A stretch of 64,000 nucleotides of DNA. Origin: Mesorhizobium liriopis (GTDB taxonomy: Bacteria; Pseudomonadota; Alphaproteobacteria; Rhizobiales; Rhizobiaceae). The position numbers and the translations under genes were made by a program. Below the pieces are notes generated by a model. That model had not been told where the DNA came from. It worked only from the letters and a program-made list of their open reading frames with translations, and ran no database searches. Positions 30,495 to 38,331 of the stretch are shown here, piece after piece. How positions within the stretch are numbered: the stretch's first letter is position 1; each line of letters begins with the position of its first letter. The stretch lies in assembly GCF_024053505.1 (NCBI RefSeq), contig NZ_JAMXQS010000006.1, positions 310,001-374,000 of the forward strand, given 5' to 3'.

Positions 30495-31643
30495 ATGGAA
30501 GACATCATCACCCAGGACGGCGAGATCATCGAGACCGGCACCGCGCTGGCACCGATGGCGAGCATGGCAATCCAGTTGCAGAAAGCTGAGATCGATCAGC
30601 TGGTGACGACCGCCCGCGCCTTCCCCCGCTCTCTGAAGCGCGTCCAGTCCTCGATTATGTCGATGGCGACACTGGACGAGGAACCAGCGGAGGAGTGCAT
30701 CTACGCCCTTCCCCGTGGCGGAAAGCCGATCCGCGGCCCCTCGATCCGCTTCGCGGAGATCCTGAAGCAGTCCTATGGCAACTGCCAGTCGGCCGCTCGC
30801 GTGATCCATGTCGATCGCGACGAGATGTATGTTGAGGCGGAAGGCATCTTTATTGACCTCGAGACCAATTCGAAGTCCACGGCTCGCGTGCGCCGTCGCA
30901 TCAGCGATAAGCGAGGCAAGGTCTTCAACGAGGATATGATCATCGTCACCGGCAATGCCGCGTGCTCGATCGCGATGCGCAATGCCATCTTGGCCGGCGT
31001 GCCGAAGCCGCTCTGGCGGAAGGCATACGATTCCGTTCAGGCGACGATCACGGGCGATATCTCGACCCTTACTGAGAACCGCGAGAAGGCATTCAAGGCC
31101 TTCGCCACCTTCGGCGTGAAGCCCGACCAACTATTCCAAGCGCTCGGCGTCGAGGGTGTCGAAGACATCAAGATCGACCACATCGCCACGCTGCGCGGCA
31201 TGCACTCGGCGCTGAAGAACGGCGAGGCGACGGTCGAGGAAATGTTCGTCGGCACCGTGAAGGGCGTCTCCGATCATTCCAAGGTCGCCGACCCGCTGTC
31301 AGACGAAGCACCGCCCGCAGAGAGCGATGAGCCTGAAGGCCGGGCTGATGATGCAGACGCCGGCTTGTTCGATGGTGATGGCACAGAAAAGACGACTGCC
31401 GATGACACCTCGACCAAGAACCTGAAAGTCGAGTGCCGCGACAAGTTTCTGCAGCTGGCCGGCAATCCCGACAAGCTCGATTTGGAGAAGCTGGCGGCCG
31501 TTCTCGCCTCGACCAAAGAGGCGTGGGACGAAGAATTGCCGAAGCATCGCGACTTCGTGCGGCAGTGCTGGAAAGCCGCTGATGGCATCGCGCGGGGCGA
31601 GCACATCGAGATCAACCGCAAGATACTGAAGGGATCAATTTGA
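30495..31643 (+). CDS. Putative single-strand annealing/recombination protein
   Basis: A 382-residue protein with a conserved-looking core: YALPRGGKPIRGPSIRFAEI at about 75-94 and YVEAEGIFIDLET near 115-127, ending in a long acidic linker from about 260 and a C-terminal helical domain. Directly after a RecE-like nuclease, it probably anneals DNA like RecT or RAD52-type proteins, but I cannot assign the family from motifs. The acidic tail is typical of proteins that bind DNA or partners. Confidence 0.55.
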   Translation: MEDIITQDGEIIETGTALAPMASMAIQLQKAEIDQLVTTARAFPRSLKRVQSSIMSMATLDEEPAEECIYALPRGGKPIRGPSIRFAEILKQSYGNCQSAARVIHVDRDEMYVEAEGIFIDLETNSKSTARVRRRISDKRGKVFNEDMIIVTGNAACSIAMRNAILAGVPKPLWRKAYDSVQATITGDISTLTENREKAFKAFATFGVKPDQLFQALGVEGVEDIKIDHIATLRGMHSALKNGEATVEEMFVGTVKGVSDHSKVADPLSDEAPPAESDEPEGRADDADAGLFDGDGTEKTTADDTSTKNLKVECRDKFLQLAGNPDKLDLEKLAAVLASTKEAWDEELPKHRDFVRQCWKAADGIARGEHIEINRKILKGSI

Positions 31644-31750
31644 TGCCTTCCGTCGAATGCATGAACAGAGCCATTGCTGGCTGGGTTGCTTGGATGGGAT
31701 CGCGGTGGATTCGCAGGCAGATCGCAGCCGAGCGAAAGGCGGTGCGCTGA
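31643..31750 (+). CDS. Very small basic protein
   Basis: A 35-residue basic peptide with Trp-rich middle and Arg/Lys-rich C-terminus. Its ATG overlaps the preceding stop (TGATG) and its stop overlaps the next start, which supports translation. It could instead be a coupling leader. Function unknown. Confidence 0.4.
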   Translation: MPSVECMNRAIAGWVAWMGSRWIRRQIAAERKAVR

Positions 31751-32184
31751 TGGGCATGATTGTTCAGAAGCTGCGCGACAGCGCCCGCGGCCGAGACTGC
31801 ACCTTCGAGATTCCCGGCGTCTGCAACCGCAACCCGGAAACCTCCGTCCTCTGTCACGCGCCGAGCGAGGTTAAGGGCATGGGCTCCAAAGGGCACGACT
31901 TCAACGCCGCCATCGGCTGCTGCGCCTGTCACGCCGCCTTGGACGAACACCGGCTCGATCGCGAGGATGAGCTTCGTATCTGGCTGCGCGGCTGCCAGCG
32001 CACGCTGACGATCTGGATCGAAGCCGGGCTGGTGATGGTTGGCGCCGATCCTGCGAACCTGAAGCGCCGACCCAAGCGCAAGACGAAGTGGGCGTCCGGG
32101 AAGATTCAGTCGAACCCCACCATCCCCTCCCGCCCTTTCACTTCCACCCGCGCAGCCCTGCGTGAAGGAGCAGAACGGCCATGA
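31750..32184 (+). CDS. DUF1364/YbcO-like nuclease
   Basis: A 144-residue protein from ATG 31750. The core holds RDCTFEIPGVCNRNPETSV with two cysteines, then HAPSEVKGMG and a CCACHAALDEHR segment. The Cys/His arrangement resembles the zinc-bound HNH-like fold of YbcO/DUF1364 nucleases, associated with phage recombination and Holliday-junction processing. It is TGATG-coupled and followed by a coupled small gene. Confidence 0.75.
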   Translation: MGMIVQKLRDSARGRDCTFEIPGVCNRNPETSVLCHAPSEVKGMGSKGHDFNAAIGCCACHAALDEHRLDREDELRIWLRGCQRTLTIWIEAGLVMVGADPANLKRRPKRKTKWASGKIQSNPTIPSRPFTSTRAALREGAERP

Positions 32185-32477
32185 AGAACCGGCTAGTTGA
32201 CCTTAACAATCACCTGTTCAGCCAGCTTGAGCGCTTGACTGACGAAGCCATGACTGCCGAGCAGATCGAGCAGGAAGTGAAGCGCTCGGATGCCATCGTA
32301 GCGGTGAGCGAGCAGATCATCCGCAATGCTGACCTGTCTCTCAAGGCTGTTTCGCTGGTGGCAACACACGGCGACCGCTTTGCACAGGCGCTTCCGATGA
32401 TGACCGCCCCGGCTCCTGCCGAGGAAGGCGGTCAGGTTCGTTCGAACCGGCCTCTCATCAAGGCGGCTGGCACATGA
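32181..32477 (+). CDS. Hypothetical phage protein
   Basis: A 98-residue protein starting MKNRLVDLNNHLFSQLERL, helical with Ala/Val-rich segments (SDAIVAVSEQIIRNADLSLKA). Similar small proteins follow YbcO-type genes in rhizobial prophages. It overlaps both neighbours by four bases. Function unknown. Confidence 0.65.
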   Translation: MKNRLVDLNNHLFSQLERLTDEAMTAEQIEQEVKRSDAIVAVSEQIIRNADLSLKAVSLVATHGDRFAQALPMMTAPAPAEEGGQVRSNRPLIKAAGT

Positions 32478-33139
32478 AGGGGCATCGGATCGAATACAGC
32501 GCGGACGAGATGGCTTGGCTCGATGCCAACCGTTCCATGGTCATCAGCGAGTATCATGCCGCATTCTGCGAACGCTTTGGTCGTGACGTTGCGGCGGCAA
32601 ACCTTCACGCTCTGCGGAAGCGCAAGGGCTGGAAGACCGGGCGCACCGGTTGTTTCGAAAAGGGAATGGTGCCGCATAATCTCGGCAAGCCTTGCGCCCC
32701 CGGCACTGGCGGTCGGCACCCGAACGCGCGCAAGACGCAGTTTCGGAAAGGCAATCTGCCCCACAATACGCAGTTCCTCGGGCACGAGCGCCTTAACAAG
32801 GACGGATATATCGAGATCAGCGTCGCCGAGACGAACCCACACACCGGCTATGAACGGCGATACGTGCATAAGCACGTTCATCTCTGGACGCAGGCCCACG
32901 GCCCAGTCCCCGAAGGCCACGCTCTTAAGTGCCTCGACGGCGACCGCCTGAACACCGACCCGTCGAACTGGGTTGCGGTCCCTCGTGGCGTTCTGCCCCG
33001 CCTGAATGGTGGCAGAGCCACTCGCGTCATGGCCTACGACACCGCGCCGGATGATTTGAAGCCCGCACTCCTCACCATCGCTCGCATCGATCACCGAACA
33101 AGCGACCTTCGCCGCAAGCACTCAGGAGAGCGCCCATGA
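32474..33139 (+). CDS. HNH endonuclease (homing-type)
   Basis: A 221-residue protein. N-terminal HTH-like region (about 10-45), Lys/Arg-rich middle with PHNLGKPCAPGTGGR, then the HNH-3-like core: YVHKHVHLWTQAHGPVPEGH at about residues 130-149, with LKCLDGDRLNTDPSNW after it. The His-x-Leu-x-x and Asp-x-x-x-Asn pattern is that of homing-type HNH endonucleases. It may be a self-spreading element or a phage DNA-processing enzyme. It lies between coupled genes without interrupting any. Confidence 0.85.
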   Translation: MKGHRIEYSADEMAWLDANRSMVISEYHAAFCERFGRDVAAANLHALRKRKGWKTGRTGCFEKGMVPHNLGKPCAPGTGGRHPNARKTQFRKGNLPHNTQFLGHERLNKDGYIEISVAETNPHTGYERRYVHKHVHLWTQAHGPVPEGHALKCLDGDRLNTDPSNWVAVPRGVLPRLNGGRATRVMAYDTAPDDLKPALLTIARIDHRTSDLRRKHSGERP

Positions 33140-34470
33140 ACCCCCTCACCGATATAGCCGTGCCTATCGCCCCAACCATGCGCAGCCAGTTCGAGGCGTG
33201 GATGAAGGAGCGCGGTCTGTTCATACGGATGCGCCGTGGCAATAGCTACGACGACCTGCTGATGGCCGACAACTGGGACATCTGGCAGGCAGCTTGGCAA
33301 GCCGCCCTCCTCTCCTCCTCGAAAGGGGAGGCAGAAGCCCCGCCTGACGTTCATGCAGCACTCGTATGGGCGATGGATGAGATCGACGCTCTGTCGAATA
33401 AGCTCTGTCATTTTGCCTATCCGCAAGGGATGCATTGGGCGAACCGAATGGACCAGCAGGAGGCTTATGCCCGTGCTGTAGCCGCCCGCGCCGCCCTCAT
33501 CCCACCAGCAGGAGAGGGAACGGGGGTGGAGCCTTTCGGCTATGCGTGTGCAGACGGATTGGCCGACGAGAGCTTCCTCGTGTTTCGCGAGAAAGAAGGC
33601 GCATACTCGATCCCCGTTTATCTCATCCCACCAGCAGAAGTAGCGGGGGTAGATGCAACTCGCGCTGTCTGGATCGAAGCTCTCAAGCTGGTCGAAAGCT
33701 ATGTCGGCGGAGAGTGGGAGAGCCAAGGCATGGCCGCCCACATGATCGCAGAGGAAATCGAAACCCGTATCGCCGCCCTTTCCACCCCCCTCGCACAAGG
33801 GGAGCTAAAGGCTGGGGAGGCGGTGGGGGAAGAAGCGCTTGGCAAAGAGGTCCGCCAATGGCTCGATGACAGAATGCTCATTGGCCCAGAAGGCTACGTG
33901 CCCGGAACCTTCGCAGCAATCATGGAGCGGAACGAGAAAGAAGATGTCGCAGAGGCCTTCGCAGCCGCCAAGCGGGCTTCTGCGATGCCTCTACCGCATG
34001 GCGTCGCAGTCGGGGTTGGCTACCGTACAGCACTTGCGGATTGGTTCGTTATGGCGAGCGGCTTCAAGTCGGAGCGTGACGCTCAAGCACTCGAAGCCGC
34101 CCTCATTCCCTCCCCATCAGGACAGCCGAACAGACTGGCCGAGCTTGAGGCGGCTGCGCGAGACGTGCTCACCGAACGCAAGCGCCAAGTCGAAAGCGAG
34201 GGCTGGACGCCCGAACACGATGACGAGCATGGCAATGGTCAGATGGCGAGTGCCGCCGGCGTCTATGCACTTAACGCCGCTCGCCTGACTGATCGCAATC
34301 CCCCGCCACTCCATTTGTGGCCTTGGTCTTTGGATTGGTGGAAGCCAACCGATCGCCGCCGCGACCTCGTGAAAGCTGGCGCACTCATTCTCGCTGAAAT
34401 CGAACGGCTTGATCGCGCCGCCCTTTCTCCCACCGAGCGAAGCAAAGAGGAGGAGCAGGACCGTGGTTGA
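33136..34470 (+). CDS. Mosaic modular phage protein of unknown function
   Basis: A 444-residue protein made of modules joined by Pro/Ala/Ser linkers (SSKGEAEAPP, IPPAGEGTG, IPPAEVAGV, TPLAQGELKAGEA, IPSPSGQ). Modules include a W-rich segment (DIWQAAWQAALL), a FGYACADGLADESF segment, and a C-terminal module with ERKRQVESEGWTPEHDD and PWSLDWWKPTDRRRDLVKAG that is common as a stand-alone domain in phages. There is no enzyme motif. It likely accumulates shuffled modules. It is overlapped by the HNH gene by four bases. Confidence 0.65.
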   Translation: MNPLTDIAVPIAPTMRSQFEAWMKERGLFIRMRRGNSYDDLLMADNWDIWQAAWQAALLSSSKGEAEAPPDVHAALVWAMDEIDALSNKLCHFAYPQGMHWANRMDQQEAYARAVAARAALIPPAGEGTGVEPFGYACADGLADESFLVFREKEGAYSIPVYLIPPAEVAGVDATRAVWIEALKLVESYVGGEWESQGMAAHMIAEEIETRIAALSTPLAQGELKAGEAVGEEALGKEVRQWLDDRMLIGPEGYVPGTFAAIMERNEKEDVAEAFAAAKRASAMPLPHGVAVGVGYRTALADWFVMASGFKSERDAQALEAALIPSPSGQPNRLAELEAAARDVLTERKRQVESEGWTPEHDDEHGNGQMASAAGVYALNAARLTDRNPPPLHLWPWSLDWWKPTDRRRDLVKAGALILAEIERLDRAALSPTERSKEEEQDRG

Positions 34471-34726
34471 TTTAGCAAGTCTTATTGAGCGAGTCGAAAA
34501 GTGCGCGCGCTTGGACAATGCACTTGATGTCGAAATTGAAGTTGCTCTGTTTGAGCCTGATGACGTGACCAAGTCATGCCGCCCGAACAATGCCGGCACC
34601 AAGGTTATCTACACGCATGTGAACGGGCGGGAGACAACCTACCGTGCTGACGATTGGACGATGAACAAGCCTTACGCGCTTAAGCGTCTCCGCGCCGCCC
34701 TCCATCAGGACAAGAGCCATGACTAA
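34463..34726 (+). CDS. Small hypothetical protein
   Basis: An 87-residue protein from GTG 34463, with AGGAGGAG upstream. Contains NALDVEIEVALFEPDDV and a VIYTHVNGRETTYRADD region, suggesting a small alpha/beta protein. It overlaps the next gene by eight bases. Function unknown. Confidence 0.6.
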   Translation: MVDLASLIERVEKCARLDNALDVEIEVALFEPDDVTKSCRPNNAGTKVIYTHVNGRETTYRADDWTMNKPYALKRLRAALHQDKSHD

Positions 34727-35225
34727 GCCAGCAACCGATGAGATGGTGGCGCTCGTGGAAAGCTTGCGCGCGGACAACGACACTTGCCCGTTCTGCCTCC
34801 GCGATCCGTACGAGTATGTTGATATCGGCGTCGGCTACCAGCGCGTTGCCGTCACATGCTGCGATGCAGGGATTGCCCTCATTCAATACGAGGATAAAGT
34901 GCTTGCCAAGGTTGTTGAGCGCATGCGTGCCGCCGCAGACGCCTTCGACGCAGCCGAGCAGCGCGCCTCAAGCGATGTGAAGGTGAAGGACATCGTTTGG
35001 GGCGAGACGAGCTATGGCAGGCCAGAGGCCGAAACCGTGGTGGGTGTCTACCGCATTGTCGAAGCTTGGGACGGTGGCTGGTCAGTCAACGTCAGGAACG
35101 AGGTGCTTCGGCATCCCGATGGCAGAAAAAGCTTCGCCACCTTGGATGAAGCGAAGGCCGCGGCCCAAGCCGACTACCGCTCTCGCATCCTGAGCGCAAT
35201 CCAGAACGGAGGCGGCGATGCGTGA
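34719..35225 (+). CDS. Hypothetical protein with CxxC motif
   Basis: A 168-residue protein. A Cys-Pro-Phe-Cys near residues 23-26 could bind zinc with a further cysteine pair (CC near 47-48). The C-terminal half is helical with EAWDGGWSVNVRNEVLRHP and DEAKAAAQADYRS. No family recognised. It overlaps the next gene by eight bases. Confidence 0.6.
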   Translation: MTKPATDEMVALVESLRADNDTCPFCLRDPYEYVDIGVGYQRVAVTCCDAGIALIQYEDKVLAKVVERMRAAADAFDAAEQRASSDVKVKDIVWGETSYGRPEAETVVGVYRIVEAWDGGWSVNVRNEVLRHPDGRKSFATLDEAKAAAQADYRSRILSAIQNGGGDA

Positions 35226-35412
35226 GAAGCCAAACACAAACGCTGTGCCGAACCCAGGGAGCGATGCGGCGCTGGTGCGGGGCTGCACTTGCCCCGTTCT
35301 CGACAATGCCCATGGCAAGGGCGCGATGGGGAACCCGGATCGCTTCTGGTACACGGTCGGCTGTCCGGTTCATGTGCCCGCCGCCTCGAAATTGGGAGGC
35401 GGCGATGCATAA
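35218..35412 (+). CDS. Small Cys-rich hypothetical protein
   Basis: A 64-residue protein with CTCPVLDN and CPVH (four metal-ligand candidates), a pattern common in small phage proteins of unknown function that probably bind zinc. It overlaps neighbours at both ends by eight bases. Function unknown. Confidence 0.65.
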   Translation: MREKPNTNAVPNPGSDAALVRGCTCPVLDNAHGKGAMGNPDRFWYTVGCPVHVPAASKLGGGDA

Positions 35413-35779
35413 GCCAACCCGCGTTCAACTCAGCCGGCGCAAAGGTTGGCGGATGCCTGAGAATACGGTCAGCGTTGCTAGGCCCGGCAAATGGGGCAAC
35501 CCTTTTACGGTACAGGCCGCAATCGAGTCGGGCTACGCCACAGCCGAAACAGCGAACTCATTCGTGGTCGAGTGCTTCCGCGATTGGCTTAGGCCGACAC
35601 AGTCGGGGAGAGATTGGTGGCAAGGCCCAGAAAGTGACAGGCGGAAGGCGTTCATAGCTGAGAACTTGACCAGCCTGCGAGGCAAAAATCTTGCTTGTTG
35701 GTGCCGCCCCGGTTCTGCTTGTCACGCTGACGTGCTGCTCGAACTTGCCGCCGCGCCTCAATCTGATGGTGGGCTCTAA
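35405..35779 (+). CDS. DUF4326 domain protein
   Basis: A 124-residue protein from ATG 35405 with the DUF4326 pattern: RRKGWRMPENTVSVARPGKW, here shortened, near residues 12-30, then GNPF, and a closing LRGKNLACWC with Cys-His residues. DUF4326 proteins are phage/bacterial small proteins without established function, probably binding metals or nucleotides. It overlaps the preceding gene by eight bases and is TAATG-coupled to the next. Confidence 0.8.
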   Translation: MHKPTRVQLSRRKGWRMPENTVSVARPGKWGNPFTVQAAIESGYATAETANSFVVECFRDWLRPTQSGRDWWQGPESDRRKAFIAENLTSLRGKNLACWCRPGSACHADVLLELAAAPQSDGGL

Positions 35780-35955
35780 TGAGTAGGCCAGCCCTTATCA
35801 GACAGGCAGACGTTAAGCGCATCGCACAAGCTGCAAAGGCGGCCGGCTGTGTGGCTGAAGTCGAGATCCACGGCATGGTCATTCGCCTCCGCCCAGACGA
35901 TGGCAAGGCTGGCGCAAGCCCAGAGCCCAAACCTCGCGAGAGGATCAAGCTCTGA
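35779..35955 (+). CDS. Small protein before integrase, possible excisionase
   Basis: A 58-residue protein, ATG overlapping the previous stop (TAATG), stop overlapping the integrase ATG (TGATG). It starts MSRPALIRQADVKRIAQAAK, an HTH-like basic helix, then EVEIHGMVIRLRPDDGK. Small basic proteins coupled to tyrosine integrases often direct excision, but no family is recognised. The role is an inference from position. Confidence 0.55.
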   Translation: MSRPALIRQADVKRIAQAAKAAGCVAEVEIHGMVIRLRPDDGKAGASPEPKPRERIKL

Positions 35956-37046
35956 TGGATGCCATGCCCCGCCCTCGCCCGCTTTACCTCTGCCGTGAAA
36001 CCACGAGACACAAGCGCGTCGTCTGGTACGTGAAGCGACATGGCAAGCGGGTGCGAATGCCCGACCCATACGGGTCAGATGAGTTCTGGGAGGCCTACCA
36101 GGGCGCCATCAACGGAAAGCTGCCAGAGAAGCCCGCTCAGGCGAAAGGCGGCTCTCTGCGCTGGCTGGTGGACCGATATCAGGAAAGCGCTGCGTGGGCC
36201 TCCCTGCGCCCGTCTACGCAGCGGATGCGGGGCAACATTCTCAAGCGCGCCGTGGAGAAGTCTGGTGCGGCTCCGTTCGCCGCCATCTGCAAGGAGGACA
36301 TCGACGCCGCTGTGATGGATCGCGCGGCAACGCCGAATGCGGCCAACAACTTCCGCAAGGCCATGAACCAGCTCTTCACATGGGCAAAGCGCAACGGGCA
36401 TGTGAAAGTGAACCCATGCGACGGCGCTGACCGCATCAAGGTGGAGAGCGAGGGCCACCACACTTGGACCGTGGCCGAGGTCCAAGCCTACCGCAAGAAG
36501 CATGCTGTCGGGACTATGCCGCGCTTGGCGCTCGACCTACTGCTCTTCACCGGATTGCGCCGAAGCGACGTGTGCTTGGTCGGCCGCCAGCACCTCAAGG
36601 ACGGCGTTCTGTCACTTCGCCCGACGAAGCCCGGCCCGATGCTCTATCTGCCTGTCTGCGAAGAACTGGCGGCTTCCATCGATGCAACCAAGACAAGCGA
36701 CCTGGCCTTTCTCGCTACGAGCCTCGGGCGGCCCTTCAAGAGCGCTGCGAGCTTTGGCAACTGGTTTCGCGAGCAATGTGATGCAGCTGGTCTCAAGCAC
36801 TGCTCCGCGCATGGTCTAAGAAAGGCCGGGGCCACCTTGGCCGCAGAGAGCGGTGCTAGCGCACACGAGCTGATGGCGATGTTCGGATGGACCAAAATGG
36901 CCACTGCGGAGATTTACACGCGAGAGGCTGACAGAGCTCGTCTTGCCCGCGCTGCATCGGACCGGATAGGTGCGGCTATGGCGCCGAAAAGCGTAACTAA
37001 ATCAAATGGGGCGCAGTCTGGTCGCACCTCTGCTATGGAGTGTTAA
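35955..37046 (+). CDS. Tyrosine recombinase integrase
   Basis: A 363-residue protein. The N-terminal region has an arm-binding/basic segment (KRHGKRVRMPD); the core-binding part is at about 65-160. Catalytic residues in order: Arg202 (TGLRRSD), Lys225 (RPTKPG), His286 and Arg289 (SAHGLRK), Trp312 (MFGWTK) and the nucleophile Tyr321 (AEIYTREAD). All are intact. It integrates and, with the small coupled gene, may excise the prophage. It marks the right end of the prophage; the attachment core should lie just downstream, before 37325. Confidence 0.93.
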   Translation: MDAMPRPRPLYLCRETTRHKRVVWYVKRHGKRVRMPDPYGSDEFWEAYQGAINGKLPEKPAQAKGGSLRWLVDRYQESAAWASLRPSTQRMRGNILKRAVEKSGAAPFAAICKEDIDAAVMDRAATPNAANNFRKAMNQLFTWAKRNGHVKVNPCDGADRIKVESEGHHTWTVAEVQAYRKKHAVGTMPRLALDLLLFTGLRRSDVCLVGRQHLKDGVLSLRPTKPGPMLYLPVCEELAASIDATKTSDLAFLATSLGRPFKSAASFGNWFREQCDAAGLKHCSAHGLRKAGATLAAESGASAHELMAMFGWTKMATAEIYTREADRARLARAASDRIGAAMAPKSVTKSNGAQSGRTSAMEC

Positions 37047-37324
37047 TTTCAATGGGAAATTCCCTGTTTTTGGCAGTCCTGCCGGGATCGCCAAACCAGG
37101 CTTCATCCCATCGACGCGCCAAGGTCGCAGGTGAGTTGCGTCATCTGTCGAAAGGCGCGGCGACGCGGAATTAGCTTCATCGCGGGCAAATTTCCAACAA
37201 TCCCGACACCGTTCGAAACCAGCCAGCAAATTATTGCCGAAAATTAACATTTGCTTGCAACCTCTTCGGATTCACCCGCGTTGGCAGCACTTCGACCAAA
37301 CAAAAACAGCAAGCCGAGAGAACG
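37047..37324. other. Prophage-host junction region, candidate attR
   Basis: About 280 bases between integrase and the host DUF982 gene with no convincing ORF and no tRNA. The palindrome GGGAAATTCCC at 37054-37064, just after the integrase stop, is followed by a T-rich stretch. Integrase position predicts the attachment site here; the true core can be found only by comparison with an empty site or the other prophage end. Confidence 0.4.
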
Positions 37325-37627
37325 ATGAGAAATCTGGAGTTCCCTGCGCCCATCAGTGTTCAGCGTTTCGGGCAAACAGTCGAGATCGAAACCGTTGACG
37401 AGGCGTTGGCTCTGCTGATGTTCTGGCCGGTCTCGCATCGCGGAAACGCATTTCAATATGCGCTGAACGGATGCGAGGGTGCTCTCGATGGTGCCGTCAC
37501 GGCCGGCGAAGCGCGAGAAGCGCTCGCCGAGTTCGTCGATGTAACCGGAACGGCCGCAGGGACGCACTCTTCGGGAAACACCCAACGGCTCAAGACGATC
37601 GAGGCGCTCGCTTCCTTCAAACATTAG
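37325..37627 (+). CDS. DUF982 domain protein
   Basis: A 100-residue protein with FPAPISVQRFGQTVEIETVDEALALL near the N-terminus and WPVSHRGNAFQYALNGCEGAL, the DUF982 pattern typical of rhizobial genomes. Its function is not established. Host-type gene beside the prophage end. It converges on hdaA across a hairpin. Confidence 0.8.
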   Translation: MRNLEFPAPISVQRFGQTVEIETVDEALALLMFWPVSHRGNAFQYALNGCEGALDGAVTAGEAREALAEFVDVTGTAAGTHSSGNTQRLKTIEALASFKH

Positions 37628-37637
37628 GCTTGCCGGA

Positions 37638-37656
37638 CAAGGCTCGGACAGCCTTG
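37638..37656. terminator. Hairpin between DUF982 gene and hdaA
   Basis: CAAGGCT (37638-37644), loop CGGAC, AGCCTTG (37650-37656). It lies between the convergent DUF982 and hdaA stops. No T-run; possibly bidirectional. Confidence 0.5.
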
Positions 37657-37662
37657 GACCAG

Positions 37663-38328
37663 TCAGCTCTCGCCCTCCGAGAGAAGACTGGCGGCCAGTG
37701 AGCGTGTGATGGGCCGCTTGGTCTCTAGCGCGATCCGATCCAGTTCCGCGACGACCCTTTCAGCTTCCGCCAGCGACCGTTCCACCCGCTTGATCAGATA
37801 CTGAACGACAGCTGGCTCGACCTCGACTTGCCTGTCGGCAAACAGCTTCGCGAAGACGCCCGTCAGCAACTGGTCGTCCGGCGCGCCGATCTCGACGGAG
37901 GCGGCGGTGCGCAGTCGCGAGCGCAGGTCCGGCAACCTCACATCCCATGATCCGGCCGGTCGCTCGGACACCAGCAGCAACGAGCCCTGCCCGGCGCGGA
38001 TAGCGTTGAACAGGTGAAACAGACCTGTCTCGTCGATGGTCGTATCATCGATGTCATCGAGCAGTACGGCTCCGTTGATGACCGACTCGACGGATGAGAG
38101 TTGCGACGCGTCGAGAACCTCCGCGTCGGAAACCTCGCGCCAACGCGTCGCCAGATGCGTCTTGCCAGACCCCGGCGGACCGGAAAGCGAGACGACATTG
38201 GACGGCCATGCAGGCCATGCTTCGATGAGCTCGACGGCAAGCCGGTTCGCTTCGGACACGACGAGATCATCGCGCGAGCGCGCCGGGCGGTGCCCAAGAT
38301 CGAGCGGTATCTGCCTCGGCTTTGCCAA
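37663..38328 (-). CDS. hdaA: DnaA regulatory inactivator (HdaA)
   Basis: A 221-residue AAA-like protein. The N-terminus PRQIPLDLGHRP carries a beta-clamp-binding QIPLDL motif at residues 6-11. Walker A GPPGSGKT spans about 50-57; AVLLDDID near 87-94 is Walker B. HdaA, with the DNA polymerase clamp, promotes hydrolysis of DnaA-bound ATP and so prevents re-initiation. It is followed by the membrane transporter gene, a usual order in Hyphomicrobiales. Confidence 0.9.
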   Translation of the reverse strand: MAKPRQIPLDLGHRPARSRDDLVVSEANRLAVELIEAWPAWPSNVVSLSGPPGSGKTHLATRWREVSDAEVLDASQLSSVESVINGAVLLDDIDDTTIDETGLFHLFNAIRAGQGSLLLVSERPAGSWDVRLPDLRSRLRTAASVEIGAPDDQLLTGVFAKLFADRQVEVEPAVVQYLIKRVERSLAEAERVVAELDRIALETKRPITRSLAASLLSEGES

Positions 38329-38331
38329 TCG

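Noticed and set aside
30147-31130. A 327-residue minus-strand open frame
   Set aside because: Antisense to the RecE-like and annealing genes with no start signal; shadow.
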